Shown here: positions 34,066-43,586 of the stretch, piece by piece
Layout: each line of letters begins with the position of its first letter
Numbering within the stretch: the stretch's first letter is position 1
Source: Geothrix sp. 21YS21S-2
Lineage (GTDB): Bacteria; Acidobacteriota; Holophagae; Holophagales; Holophagaceae
Direction: 5' to 3'
Length of the DNA stretch: 64,000 nt
Assembly: GCF_030846775.1 (NCBI RefSeq)
Contig: NZ_CP132910.1
Coordinates: 654,001-718,000 of the forward strand
Translations under genes and position numbers: made by a program
The notes under the pieces: generated by a model
Seen by the model: only the letters and a program-made list of their open reading frames with translations
What the model was told of the DNA's origin: nothing
Database searches by the model: none

Positions 34066-34449
34066 ATGAAATACATCTGCTTCGGCTACCTGGACGTGGA
34101 CAGCTGGGAGAGGAAATCGCCCAGCGAACAAAATGCCATGATCGACCAGTGCTTCGCGTATGACGAGGTGCTGAGGAAGAACGGCAGCTGGGTGAGCGGG
34201 GAAGGCCTCCAGGGCGCCACCACCCTCAGCTTCCAGAACGGCAAGGTGTCCGTTTCGGACGGCCCCTATGCGGAGACCAAGGAATTGCTGGGCGGCCTTC
34301 TGATTCTGGAAGCCAAGGACCTGAATCACGCCATCCAGCTCATTTCGAACCACCCCGGCATCCGGATGGGCCGCTGGGAGATCCGGCCTGCGCAGGACCT
34401 GAAGCCCATGATCGAGGAAAGCGAACGGCGCCGCTCCGTCGCGACGTAG
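34066..34449 (+). CDS. DGPF-domain (YCII-like) protein
   Basis: A 127-residue protein with 'MKYICFGYLD', 'WVSGEGLQGATTL' and the signature 'DGPYAETKELLGG', placing it in the DGPF/YCII family. These proteins are small ferredoxin-like folds that accompany ECF42 sigma factors; the biochemical role is unknown. The start at 34066 has AGGGAGA five bases upstream. It is predicted to be driven by the ECF promoter at 34003. Confidence 0.9.
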   Translation: MKYICFGYLDVDSWERKSPSEQNAMIDQCFAYDEVLRKNGSWVSGEGLQGATTLSFQNGKVSVSDGPYAETKELLGGLLILEAKDLNHAIQLISNHPGIRMGRWEIRPAQDLKPMIEESERRRSVAT

Positions 34450-34458
34450 GCGTCCGGC

Positions 34459-35598
34459 CTAGGACAGCGCCGCGTGGGCCTCCCGGAGCTTTTCCTTGAT
34501 GGGGATCTGCTGAGGGCACTTGGGTTCGCACGCACCGCAGGCCTCGCACCGGTCCCCGCCATGGCCGGCGCCGGCGATGAACATGTCGTAGACGCCCTTG
34601 GCGGTGGCCCAGTTGCCGAACATGCCTCCGGTGTTCCAGCTGGAGAAGACGTCGGGGATGGCCACGCCGCTGGGGCACGGGGCGCAGTACCCGCAGGTGG
34701 TGCAGGGAACCTTCACCCGGGCGGCGTAGATCCTGCGGACGGCCTCCACCAGCTCCAGCTCCCCGGGGCCCATGGCGCCCGCGGCGGCCGAGTCGCTGAC
34801 GGCGAGGTTCTCCTCCACCTGCTCCATCGTGTTCATGCCGGACAGGAGCGTGACCACCTCGGGGTGGTTCCACACCCACCGCAGGGCCCACTCGGCGGGG
34901 GTCCGGGGCTCCGGGGACCGGGCCCAGACCGCCAGTACGTCCGCGGGCTGCGCTACGGCCAGGGTGCCGCCGCGCAGGGGCTCCATGGCGATGGTCCCGA
35001 TGCCCCGCTCGGCCGCGTAGCGCAGGCCGCGGGTGCCGGCCTGGTAGCCCTCGTCGAGGAAGTTGTACTGGATCTGGCAGAAGTCCCAGGCGTGGCCGTC
35101 GATGATGGTCTTGAAGACATCCAGGGAGTCGTGCATGGAAAAGCCCAGGTGGCGGATGCGGCCGTCCTTCTGGGCCCGCTCCAGGGCGCGCAGGACGTGG
35201 TGGCGGACCACGGTCTCCCAGCGCTCGGCGTTGAGGGCGTGCACCAGGTAGAAGTCGATCGTCCCGGTGTCCAGTTTCCGGAGCTGCTCGTCCAGGAGGC
35301 GCTCCACGTCCCCTTCCCCGCCGACGAGCCAGATGGGCAGCTTGGTGGCCAGGTGCACCCGCTCCCGGTAGCCGTCCCTCAGGGCGCGGCCCACGAAGGG
35401 TTCGCTCTGGCCGCCGTGATAGCCGTAGGCGGTGTCCACGTAGTTCACCCCGCCGTCGATGGCCCGGCGCACCAGGGCCCGGGCGGCCTCCTCGTCGATG
35501 TGCTTCATGTCGCCGCCCACCACGGGCAGCCGCATGCAGCCGAACCCCAGAACGGAGACCTCCGCCCCTGGGATGCGCGGGAATGTGCGGTATTTCAT
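34459..35598 (-). CDS. Aldo/keto reductase with C-terminal 4Fe-4S domain
   Basis: A 379-residue protein. The N-terminal TIM barrel (1-285) has 'LGFGCMRLP', the catalytic-tetrad 'NYVDTAYGYHGGQSE' and 'HLATKLP', with 'DFYLVHALN'. The C-terminal 90 residues carry two ferredoxin-type motifs ('CTTCGYCAPC' and 'CEACGACEPKC'). These are redox enzymes of anaerobes with unknown substrates. It is on the opposite strand to the DGPF gene, and its stop is 10 bp from that gene's end. Confidence 0.93.
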   Translation of the reverse strand: MKYRTFPRIPGAEVSVLGFGCMRLPVVGGDMKHIDEEAARALVRRAIDGGVNYVDTAYGYHGGQSEPFVGRALRDGYRERVHLATKLPIWLVGGEGDVERLLDEQLRKLDTGTIDFYLVHALNAERWETVVRHHVLRALERAQKDGRIRHLGFSMHDSLDVFKTIIDGHAWDFCQIQYNFLDEGYQAGTRGLRYAAERGIGTIAMEPLRGGTLAVAQPADVLAVWARSPEPRTPAEWALRWVWNHPEVVTLLSGMNTMEQVEENLAVSDSAAAGAMGPGELELVEAVRRIYAARVKVPCTTCGYCAPCPSGVAIPDVFSSWNTGGMFGNWATAKGVYDMFIAGAGHGGDRCEACGACEPKCPQQIPIKEKLREAHAALS

Positions 35599-35676
35599 GG
35601 GCTAATCCTTTGCATGGATTTTACCGCCAAAGGGGGGCATCATGAGCGCCTCACCCCACCTTTCAGGAGATCACCC

Positions 35677-35970
35677 ATGAAGCTCTTCGCAGCCGCCCTC
35701 CTGCTTGTGACCGCCTCGGCCTTCGCCCAGGCCCCCGCCGCCAAGAAGCCCGCCCCTGCCCCGGCCCCCAAGGTCGAAGCCAAGCCCGCGCCCAAGGCCG
35801 AAGCCAAGCCCGCCGCCACCGGCTTCGTGGCGAACAAGGCCTCCAAGGTCTATCACAAGGCCGACTGCGCCGTGGGCGCGAAGATCAAGGCCGACAACAA
35901 GGTCATGCTGGCCACCAAGGCCGACGCGGAAAAGGCGGGCTACAAGGCCTGCAAGGTCTGCAAGCCGTAG
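35677..35970 (+). CDS. Small exported Lys/Ala/Pro-rich protein with C-terminal Ada-like metal motif
   Basis: A 97-residue protein. Signal peptide (KLFAAALLLVTASAFAQ), then a repetitive Ala-Pro-Lys linker (about 20-50), then a module with 'KVYHKADCAVGAKI' and 'AGYKACKVCKP'. The H-x-x-x-C plus C-x-x-C pattern resembles the zinc module found at the end of some nucleases and in Ada. The metal site is inferred. CAGGAGA lies six bases upstream of the ATG. The function is unknown. Confidence 0.75.
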   Translation: MKLFAAALLLVTASAFAQAPAAKKPAPAPAPKVEAKPAPKAEAKPAATGFVANKASKVYHKADCAVGAKIKADNKVMLATKADAEKAGYKACKVCKP

Positions 35971-35990
35971 TTCCCTTCTCTTCCTCGGCG

Positions 35991-36014
35991 CCTGCCTTCC
36001 AGATGGAAAGCAGG
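35991..36014. terminator. Convergent hairpin between small exported protein and kinase genes
   Basis: CCTGCCTTCC-AGAT-GGAAAGCAGG forms a 10-bp stem with one mismatch, 20 bp after one stop and 34 bp before the other. It may stop transcription from both sides, though no T-tract is present. Confidence 0.45.
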
Positions 36015-36047
36015 CTCGCGGGTTCCACCGGATCCGCCGGAAGGGGG

Positions 36048-38762
36048 TCAGCGCCATCCTGGCGCCCTGAGGTTCTCCACCACGTAGAGGTCGGTGAGCC
36101 GGCTCTCGCAGCCGATGGCCAAGGTCCTGCCCCCGGGTTCGGCCAGGAGGGCCCGGCACTGGAGATGGCCCGCGGGGCCGGGCGGGGTGAAGGTCGCCAG
36201 GGGGGTGCGCCGCCCGCGCGTCAGGTCCAGGCGGAAGACGGGCACCCCCGGAGCCGGGTCGCCTCCGCGGGCGATCAGGGACCGGCCGTCGGCGGCCCAG
36301 GCCACGGGCCGCTCGCCCCGCGCAAGGCCCGGGATGGGCCGGGGTTCGCCCCCCGCCAGGGGCAGGATGAACCAGTCCAGGCCGTTGCCTGATACCAGGA
36401 AGCGGGTGCCGTCCGGGGAGACCTGGGGTCCGCCGGGGAAGGCGCCGCCCAGGCCCGCGGGGGTCAGGATGGTGGGCGGGCCCCCGCCGCGGTCCAACAG
36501 GACCCAGCCCGAAGGGTCCCCCCAGGCCAGATGGGCCAGGATCCGCCGGCCGTCCGGGAGCAGCAGGGCGCCCTGGCCGGTGGAGGCGAAACCCTCGGGG
36601 ACCGGGATGGCGAAGGGACGGCCTAGGCCGGTGGGCACGAACAGGAGGCACGTCGCGCGGGCCTCGGGATCCCCCTGGTCCTTGGCGGGAAGGCCCGCCG
36701 ACGTGTAGGCCTCGGTCCAGGCGGGGTCGAGGGTGCCGGGCCCCAGGGCGCGGGTGTCCACCTGCACCCAGCCGCCGTCCGCGGACAGGGCGGAGGCCCG
36801 GCCGGGGCCCAGGGCCAGGGCCGGGCCTCCGCCGGCGCCCCGCAGGTAGAGCCGGTCCTGGCGGGTGCCGCCGCCCAGCCCCGGGGATTCCAGCAGGAGC
36901 AGGTTCCGGCCGCCGAACCCCTGGACCTGGGTGTTCCCCTGGATGGACAGGTCCCGGGGGGGGCCGCCGTCCAGGTCCAGGGCATGCACGGAGCGCCGCG
37001 CGTGCTCCTGGGCCAGGAGAAGCCGTCCGCCGGGACCCACGTCCAGGAGGCGCAGCTCCCCCGGCCCGCGCCACACGGTGCGCTTGCGGCCCTGGAGGCC
37101 GAGGGTCCACACCTCCGTCTGGTCCCCGTCCCGTTCGGATCCCCAGAGCACCCCGTCCCCCCAGGCCAGGCCGGTGATGCCGCCCCCCGCGCCGTCCCCG
37201 CCCTTGGCCAGCAGGGTCCTGCGGCGGCCCTCCCGGTCGAAGACGGCCACCTCGGCCCGGCCCCGCGCGGGGTCCCCATCCACCAGGGCCAGGTGTCCGC
37301 CGTCCCGGTCCAGGGCGAGGTGGGCCAGGGTCCGGGCGTTGCTGTCGCACGCGACGAGGGACCGGCCTTCGGGGAAGTCCAGGCGGAGGGTGCCGCCGGG
37401 GGTCAGGCCGAGGGTCGCCAGCTCCCGGCCGTCCCACGCGGCTTCGGCGACCTCGTGGCGCACGTCCCGGGGGATGCCGCCGGCTGCGGAGCGCACGACC
37501 AGGGTGCCCGTGAAGGCCGGGCCCCTCGTGGACAGGGGGCCCTGGATGCAGGCCAGCTCGTCCCGTGGCGAGACGCCGGCCAGGAGGGCGTCCTGGAGTC
37601 CCAGGGGACGAGGCGCGGCGCTCCCCGGATCCAGCGCGAAGATCTCCGGCCGGCCACCGGCCATCCGCTGGGAGTAGAAGATCGTGCGCCCATCGGCCCC
37701 GAACCGGGCCGCTTCGATGGCGCCGGGCGGCAGATCGAGCTGCCTGAACACGGGCGCAGGGGCGGGCCGTCCGCCGAGGGCCCAGGCGATGAGGCCCAGG
37801 CCCAGGAGGGCCCCTGCCCCGGGCCCGGCCAGGCGGCGAAGCCGATGCCGGGCCTCCGGGCCCGGGAAGAGCGGCTCCTCCGCGGCGAAGGAGGCGTCCT
37901 CCAGGGCGAAGGCGATGTCCTCGGCGCTGCGGAAGCGCCGGGAGGGCGCCTTTTCCAGGCAGTGGGCCAGGATCCGCCGGAGCGCCGGGGGCAGTTGCTC
38001 CAGGCCCGGGGAGACCTCGGTGGTCCGCTCCCTCAGGATCGCCGCCAGGGTCTCGGCGGGGGTGGTCCGGGCGAAGGCCCGGCGGCCGGTGAACACCTCG
38101 AACAGCACGGCCCCCAGGCTGAAGATGTCGCTGCGGGGGTCCACCTTCTCTCCCCGCACCTGCTCGGGGCTCATGTAGCCGAGGGTGCCCAGGACCGTGC
38201 CTTCCCGCGTGATGGGCGGGGGCGGGGTGCCGGAGCGGGACATGGAGGAGAACAGGCCCTGGAGCGGGCTCGCGCTCCGGCGGGGCACCTGCCGGGCCAG
38301 GCCGAAGTCCAGGATCTTGAGGACGCCTTCGGTGGTGATCCACAGGTTGCTCGGCTTGAGGTCCCGGTGCACCAGGCCCTTCTCGTGGGCCGCGGCGAGC
38401 CCGCGGGCCATCTGCGCCCCCAGCTCCACCGCCCGGCGCAGGGGGACGGGGCCGGCTTCCAGGCGATGGAGCAGGGATTCGCCTTCCAGGAGCTCCGTGA
38501 CGAGATAGGCGAACTCGCCCCGGGTGTCGAACTCGTAGATGCGCAGGATGTTCGGGTGGTTGAGCGCGGCGGCGGCCCGGGCCTCCCGCTCGAAGCGCGC
38601 CAGGGCCTCGGGGCTGCGCTCCCGCGGGTCCAGGAGGAGCTTGATGGCCACGAAGCGGCCCAGGCGGGGATCCCGGGCCTTGTAGACCTCCCCCATGCCC
38701 CCCGAACCCAGGGGGGTGAGGATCTCGTAGGGGCCGAGGCGGGTGCCGGGGGCGAGGAACAT
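36048..38762 (-). CDS. Ser/Thr protein kinase with propeller domain (kinase 3 of operon)
   Basis: A 904-residue kinase. N-terminal kinase domain (about 10-285): Gly loop 'LGSGGMGEVYKARD', Lys41 in 'FVAIKLL', Asp134 in 'VHRDLKPSN', DFG at 152-154, and 'GTLGYMSPEQV'. One membrane helix lies near 318-336 ('GPGAGALLGLGLIAWALGG'). The remaining ~560 residues are WD40/TolB-like strands, outside the cytoplasm. The kinase should be active. Its start overlaps the stop of kinase 2 (ATGA), and the three kinases form one operon. The propeller probably senses an extracytoplasmic signal. Confidence 0.92.
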   Translation of the reverse strand: MFLAPGTRLGPYEILTPLGSGGMGEVYKARDPRLGRFVAIKLLLDPRERSPEALARFEREARAAAALNHPNILRIYEFDTRGEFAYLVTELLEGESLLHRLEAGPVPLRRAVELGAQMARGLAAAHEKGLVHRDLKPSNLWITTEGVLKILDFGLARQVPRRSASPLQGLFSSMSRSGTPPPPITREGTVLGTLGYMSPEQVRGEKVDPRSDIFSLGAVLFEVFTGRRAFARTTPAETLAAILRERTTEVSPGLEQLPPALRRILAHCLEKAPSRRFRSAEDIAFALEDASFAAEEPLFPGPEARHRLRRLAGPGAGALLGLGLIAWALGGRPAPAPVFRQLDLPPGAIEAARFGADGRTIFYSQRMAGGRPEIFALDPGSAAPRPLGLQDALLAGVSPRDELACIQGPLSTRGPAFTGTLVVRSAAGGIPRDVRHEVAEAAWDGRELATLGLTPGGTLRLDFPEGRSLVACDSNARTLAHLALDRDGGHLALVDGDPARGRAEVAVFDREGRRRTLLAKGGDGAGGGITGLAWGDGVLWGSERDGDQTEVWTLGLQGRKRTVWRGPGELRLLDVGPGGRLLLAQEHARRSVHALDLDGGPPRDLSIQGNTQVQGFGGRNLLLLESPGLGGGTRQDRLYLRGAGGGPALALGPGRASALSADGGWVQVDTRALGPGTLDPAWTEAYTSAGLPAKDQGDPEARATCLLFVPTGLGRPFAIPVPEGFASTGQGALLLPDGRRILAHLAWGDPSGWVLLDRGGGPPTILTPAGLGGAFPGGPQVSPDGTRFLVSGNGLDWFILPLAGGEPRPIPGLARGERPVAWAADGRSLIARGGDPAPGVPVFRLDLTRGRRTPLATFTPPGPAGHLQCRALLAEPGGRTLAIGCESRLTDLYVVENLRAPGWR

Positions 38763-41416
38763 CAGGGCGAGGCCAGGCCGTCGACCAGGTAGAGCTCGGT
38801 GAGCGCCTTGCGGTACGACAGGGCGAAGGAACGGGCATCGGGCGACAGGACGACTTCCGGACAGCCCATGTAGCCCGCGGGATCCGGAATGTTGAAGCTC
38901 AGCACCGGCCTGCGGGCGGCGGTGGCCAGGTCCAGGCGGCTGACGTTCACGGGCGTCTGGGCGAAGCCGGTGCGCACGAAGACGGCGTTACCCTCCGCGC
39001 TCCAGGCCGCCACCCGCTCGCCGGGGAGCACGCCCCGGATGGGCACGAGGGGGCCTCCCGCCAGATTCGCGATGAACCAGGCGTTCCCGTCCTGGGAAAG
39101 GATGAACCGGGTACCGTCGGAGGAAAGGGGATACAGGGTGGCGAAATTGGCCCAGTTGCCCTCGGGCGCCAGGGGGACCGGCGGCGCGCCCCGCCGGTCC
39201 AGGAGGACCCACCCGGCCCGTTCGCCGTGCTGGAGGTGGGCCACCGCCCGTTGGCCGTCCGGCAGGAGGTAGGCGCTGCCGCCGATGGGGTCGTAGGCCC
39301 TGGGGATGGGAATGGCGAAAGGTCGGCCGAGCCCCGTGGGCACGAAGAGGAGGTAGCGCGAACGCGCCCGGGGGTCCTCCAGGTCCCCGCGGGCGAGGCC
39401 CGCCTCCTCCAGGGCCCGGGCCCAGGCCGGATCCAGCTTCCGGGCCGGCTGCGGCCCCAGGACCATGTTCACCCAGCGCCCGTCCCGGGAGAGGGAGTCC
39501 CCGAAGCCGATGCCCAGGGCCAGGGGCGGGCCCCCTTCCGGGGAGCGGAGGTAGGTCCGGTCATCCACCGTGCCGCCGTCCATGATGGGGGACTCCGACA
39601 GGAGCACCTGCCGGCCGTCGGCGCTGATGCCCCGCACCTGGGTGCGCCCCTGGAGGGAGAGCTCCCGCGGGGCGCCGGCCGCGCCCGGCTTCAGGGCGAA
39701 GGCCCCCCGGCGAACGGTCTGGACGGCCAGGAGGGCGCGGCCTTCCGGGGAGACGTCCAGGAGCTGGAGGTTGCCCTGGCTGCGCCACAGGATGCGCCGG
39801 GTTCCCCCCAGGGGGAGCGCCCAGAGCAGCGTCTGGTCCCCCTGGAGCTCGGAACCCCAGAGCTCGCGGCCGGGGCCCCAGGCCAGGCCGGTGATGGTGA
39901 TGCCCTGGTTGTCCTCGGCCTTCGTGTAGAGGACCCGGCGCGCGCCCTTCCGGTCGAACACGCAGATGTCCGAAACGGACCGGGCGAAGTCCCCGTCCAC
40001 GCAAGCCAGCAGGTTGCCGTCCCGGGAAAGGGCGAGGTGGCGGATGGACCGGGGGGGATCGTTGAAGGTGGCCAGGGGCCTCCCCACGGGGAATTCCAGC
40101 TGGAACTGCAGCAGGCCCTCGACCGTGGACAGGGTGGCCAGGCCCGCCCCGTCCCAAACGGCCTCCACGATCCCCTCCCGCAGGGCGCGCTGCGCGCCGC
40201 CGCCCCCCGGAACCTGGGTCAGGGTGCCGAGGAACATGCCCTCCAGGAGCTGGCGGGGGTGCTTCAGGACGGCCAGTTCGTCCGTGGGCGAGACCCCCAG
40301 GAGCATGGCGTCGGGAATGCCCAGGGCCTTGGGTTCGGTGCTGCGCGGGTCGCACACGTAGAGCTCGGGCGGCGCGCCCCCGACCCGCATGGAGAAGTAG
40401 ACGGTCTTCCCGTCCGAACCGAAACGGGCCGCTTCGAGGGTGCCCGCTTCGAAGGTGAGGCGCTGGAAGGAGGGGGGGGGCTGGGACCTGCCGCGCAGGC
40501 CCCAGAGGCCGCCGGCGCCGGCCAGGAGGAGGCCCAGGGCCAGGGCGGCCGGGCGCCAGGGAAAGGGGCGGCGGGCGGCCTCCATGGGTTCCGTGGAGGC
40601 CACGGACAGGTTCTCCAGGGCGAAGGCGAGGTTCTGGGCGTCGTGGAACCGGCGGGCGGGCACCTTCTCCAGGCAGTGGTCCAGGATGCGGCGCAGGGCG
40701 GGCGAGAGGGGGCGGTCCCCGGGTTCGGGCTCCTCCTGGAGGATGGCGGCCAGGGTGTCGGCGGAGGTGGATCGCACGAAGGCCCGCCGTCCCGTGAGCA
40801 TCTCGAAGAACACCGCGCCGAAGCTGAAGATGTCCGTGCGGGCATCCACCTCCTCGCCCCGCACCTGCTCGGGGCTCATGTAGCCCGGTGTTCCCAGGAC
40901 CGCGCCCTGGTGGGTGATGGAGGGGCCCTCGTCCCGGCGGGTCTGGCGGGCCAGGCCGAAGTCCAGGATCTTCAGGCGGCCGTCCCGGGTGACCCAGAGG
41001 TTGGCGGGGGTGAGGTCCCGGTGGATGACGCCCTTCTCGTGGGCTGCGGCGAGGCCCTGGGCCAGCTGGATGGCCAGGTCCGTGGCCAGGCGCGCGGAAA
41101 GCGGACCCTTGGCCAGGCGCGCGTGGAGGGATTCCCCTTCCAGGAGTTCCATCACCACGAAGCGGAGCTCCCCCTCGTTGGCGAAGTCGTAGATGCCCAG
41201 GATGTTGGGATGGTTGAGCGCCGCCACGGCCTTGGCCTCGCGCTCGAACCGCGCCAGGGCCCGGGCGTCGCCGGCCAGGTGCTCCGGCAGGACCTTGATG
41301 GCCACGTAGCGGTCCAGGCGGGTGTCCCGGGCCTTGAAGACCTCGCCCATGCCCCCGGCGCCCAGGGGGCTGATGATTTCGTAGGGGCCCAGGCGGGCGC
41401 CGCGGGTCAGATCCAT
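38762..41416 (-). CDS. Ser/Thr protein kinase with propeller domain (kinase 2 of operon)
   Basis: An 884-residue paralogue with the same layout. Kinase motifs: 'LGAGGMGEVFKARD', Lys41 in 'YVAIKVLPEHL', Asp133 in 'HRDLTPANLW' (Lys of HRDLKP is Thr here), DFG at 151-153, and 'GTPGYMSPEQV'. A membrane helix near 330 precedes a C-terminal TolB-like propeller. The start at 41416 has GAGGG just upstream and is preferred over a longer frame, because it aligns with the other paralogues. It lies 7 bp from the pseudokinase stop. Confidence 0.9.
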   Translation of the reverse strand: MDLTRGARLGPYEIISPLGAGGMGEVFKARDTRLDRYVAIKVLPEHLAGDARALARFEREAKAVAALNHPNILGIYDFANEGELRFVVMELLEGESLHARLAKGPLSARLATDLAIQLAQGLAAAHEKGVIHRDLTPANLWVTRDGRLKILDFGLARQTRRDEGPSITHQGAVLGTPGYMSPEQVRGEEVDARTDIFSFGAVFFEMLTGRRAFVRSTSADTLAAILQEEPEPGDRPLSPALRRILDHCLEKVPARRFHDAQNLAFALENLSVASTEPMEAARRPFPWRPAALALGLLLAGAGGLWGLRGRSQPPPSFQRLTFEAGTLEAARFGSDGKTVYFSMRVGGAPPELYVCDPRSTEPKALGIPDAMLLGVSPTDELAVLKHPRQLLEGMFLGTLTQVPGGGGAQRALREGIVEAVWDGAGLATLSTVEGLLQFQLEFPVGRPLATFNDPPRSIRHLALSRDGNLLACVDGDFARSVSDICVFDRKGARRVLYTKAEDNQGITITGLAWGPGRELWGSELQGDQTLLWALPLGGTRRILWRSQGNLQLLDVSPEGRALLAVQTVRRGAFALKPGAAGAPRELSLQGRTQVRGISADGRQVLLSESPIMDGGTVDDRTYLRSPEGGPPLALGIGFGDSLSRDGRWVNMVLGPQPARKLDPAWARALEEAGLARGDLEDPRARSRYLLFVPTGLGRPFAIPIPRAYDPIGGSAYLLPDGQRAVAHLQHGERAGWVLLDRRGAPPVPLAPEGNWANFATLYPLSSDGTRFILSQDGNAWFIANLAGGPLVPIRGVLPGERVAAWSAEGNAVFVRTGFAQTPVNVSRLDLATAARRPVLSFNIPDPAGYMGCPEVVLSPDARSFALSYRKALTELYLVDGLASP

Positions 41417-41423
41417 GGGTCCC

Positions 41424-43544
41424 TCACGGGGCAAGGCCCTCCACCCGGTAGAGGTCGCTGAGCTCCTTCCGGTAGGCGAGCGCAAGGGCCCGGCCGCCCT
41501 CCGCCACGAAGACCTCCCGGCATTCCAGGAACCCGGCCGGATCCTGGGGGGAGAGGGAGGCGAGGACCTTCCGCTGCGCGGTGGCCGGCTTCAGGCGCGT
41601 GACGGTCACGGGCAGGCGGGTCGGATTCGAACGCACGAAGGCCGAACCGCCATCCTCGCTCCAGCCCACCACCCCCTCCCCGGAGCGCAGGCCGGGGAGG
41701 GCGCCCTGCCCCATGCCCAGGTCCGGGCCCCGCCCCGGGTCCCCGTCCAGGAGCAGCGGGCTCCCGTCGGGGCCGATCCCCCGCAGCCGGGTCCGGGCCC
41801 GGAGGGGGAGGTCCCGCGCCCGGTCGTCGCCGGGCCGCAGCGCCAGGACGCCCTGGCGCACGGTCTGCTGGGCCAGGAGGGCCCTGCCGTCCGAGGCGAC
41901 GTCCAGCAGTTGGAGGTTGCCCTGGCTGCGCATGAGCACCCGCCGTCCGCCCCCGGGTGACAGGGCCCAGAGCACCGTCTGGTCCGCTTCCCGGTCGGAA
42001 ACCCACAGGTCCCCGCCCGGTCCCCAGGCCAGGCCGGTCAGGCTGCTGCCGTCCGTCTCCCGGACCTTGGTGAAGAGGACCTTGCGGCCGCCCTGCCGAT
42101 CGTGCACCGCGACCTCGGTGGTGGCCCGGCTGGCATCCGAGTCCAGGCAGGCCAGCAGGTTGCGGTCCCGGGACAAGGCGATCGCGCCGAGGGTCCGGGT
42201 GGCTCCATCCCAGGTCTCCGCCACCCGGCCCTCGGGGAATTCGAGACGGTCCTGGGCGCCGGCCGGGGCCACGGTGGCGAGCCCTGCCCCGTCCCACCGG
42301 GCCTCGGCCACGTTCTCCCGCACCACCCGGGGCGCCCCGCCGCCCCCGGGAACCCGGATGAGGGTGCCCCGCTGCCGGGTTCCGCCGGCGAACCGGGGTT
42401 CCTGGATCAGGGCCAGCTCATCCGCCGGCGAGACGTCCAGGAGCAGGGCATCGGAAAGGCCCAGGGCCTTGGGCTCGGTGCTGCGGGGGTCCAGCACGAA
42501 GATCTCTGGCGGTCCTCCGGCCACGCGCATGCTGAAGTACACGGTCCGACCGTCGGCCCCGAACCGCGCCGTCTCCACCGTGCCCGCCGCGAAGGTGAGG
42601 CGGTGGAAGACCGGCGCCCTGGGGCGCCGGTTCCCCAGGCCCAGGCCGAGGGCCCCCAGCGCCAGCAGGAGCCCGGCGGCGGCCCAGAGGACGGTCCTGC
42701 GCCGGTTCCCCGGGGCAAGCGGCGCGGCGAGGGTGGAAGGGCCCAGGGAGAGGTTTCCCAGGGCGAAGGCCAGGTCCTGGGCGTCACGGAACCGCCGGGC
42801 GGGCTCCTTCTCCAGGCAGTGGTCGAGGATCCGGCGCAGGGCGGGCGGGATGGGGCGCTCCGGTTCCCCGGGTTCCTCCTGGAGGACCGCGGCCAGGGTC
42901 GCGGCGGCGGAGGCCCGCGCGAAGGCCTTGCGGCCCGTGAGCATCTCGTAGAACACCGCGCCGAAGCTGAAGATGTCGGTGCGGGCGTCCACCTTGCCGC
43001 CCCGCGCCTGCTCCGGGCTCAGGTAGGCGAGGTCCGCGTCCGGCTCGAGGAGGGCTGGAGCCTCGTCCGGCGGCGTCCGGCGGGCCAGTCCGAAGTCCAG
43101 GATCCTGAGCCGGCCGTCCCTTCCGAGCCAAAGCCTGGCCGGGGCGAGGCCGCGGTGGATGACGCCCCGCTCGTGGGCGGCGGCGAGGCCCTGGGCCAGC
43201 TGGATGGCCAGTTCCACGGCCAGGCGCGGGGCCAGCGCCCCCTGCTCCAGGCGGGCCTGGAGGGCTTCCCCGTCCAGCAGCTCCATCACCCCGTAAGGCG
43301 GGTCCCCCCGGGTATCGCGTTCCTGGAAACCCGGGAGGTTCGGGTGGCCGAGCGCCGCGATGGCCTGGGCCTCCTGCTCGAACCGGACCCGGGCGCGGGG
43401 GTCCCCGGCCAGGTGCTCAGGCAGGATCCGGACCACCACCAGACGGCCCTGGCGCGCGTCCCGGGCACGATAGACCTGCCCGCCCCTCCCGAGCGGGTTG
43501 AGAACCTCATAGGGACCGAGTTGGGTGCCTTGCGGAAGATTCAT
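41424..43544 (-). CDS. Predicted pseudokinase with propeller domain (first of kinase operon)
   Basis: A 706-residue paralogue of the two downstream kinases with the same domains but broken catalysis. The Gly loop is two residues short ('LGRGGQVYRARD'). The VAIK Lys is Arg39 ('LVVVRIL'). The HRD Asp is Gly132 and the loop Asn is Arg137 ('IHRGLAPARLW'). DFG (150-152) and 'LSPEQARGG' remain. Each change was checked in the DNA, and the reading frame is intact. It is likely a scaffold or regulator of the two active kinases. It lies first in the operon, downstream of a Fur-like palindrome. Confidence 0.9.
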   Translation of the reverse strand: MNLPQGTQLGPYEVLNPLGRGGQVYRARDARQGRLVVVRILPEHLAGDPRARVRFEQEAQAIAALGHPNLPGFQERDTRGDPPYGVMELLDGEALQARLEQGALAPRLAVELAIQLAQGLAAAHERGVIHRGLAPARLWLGRDGRLRILDFGLARRTPPDEAPALLEPDADLAYLSPEQARGGKVDARTDIFSFGAVFYEMLTGRKAFARASAAATLAAVLQEEPGEPERPIPPALRRILDHCLEKEPARRFRDAQDLAFALGNLSLGPSTLAAPLAPGNRRRTVLWAAAGLLLALGALGLGLGNRRPRAPVFHRLTFAAGTVETARFGADGRTVYFSMRVAGGPPEIFVLDPRSTEPKALGLSDALLLDVSPADELALIQEPRFAGGTRQRGTLIRVPGGGGAPRVVRENVAEARWDGAGLATVAPAGAQDRLEFPEGRVAETWDGATRTLGAIALSRDRNLLACLDSDASRATTEVAVHDRQGGRKVLFTKVRETDGSSLTGLAWGPGGDLWVSDREADQTVLWALSPGGGRRVLMRSQGNLQLLDVASDGRALLAQQTVRQGVLALRPGDDRARDLPLRARTRLRGIGPDGSPLLLDGDPGRGPDLGMGQGALPGLRSGEGVVGWSEDGGSAFVRSNPTRLPVTVTRLKPATAQRKVLASLSPQDPAGFLECREVFVAEGGRALALAYRKELSDLYRVEGLAP

Positions 43545-43586
43545 GTCGGGCTGTCTCGCGGACAGGATAATTCACTTCCCGGTCGT

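Noticed and set aside
41424-43544. Treating the pseudokinase gene as a pseudogene
   Set aside because: The frame is intact over 706 codons with propeller and membrane helix preserved. Only catalytic residues are changed, which points to selection for a non-catalytic role.
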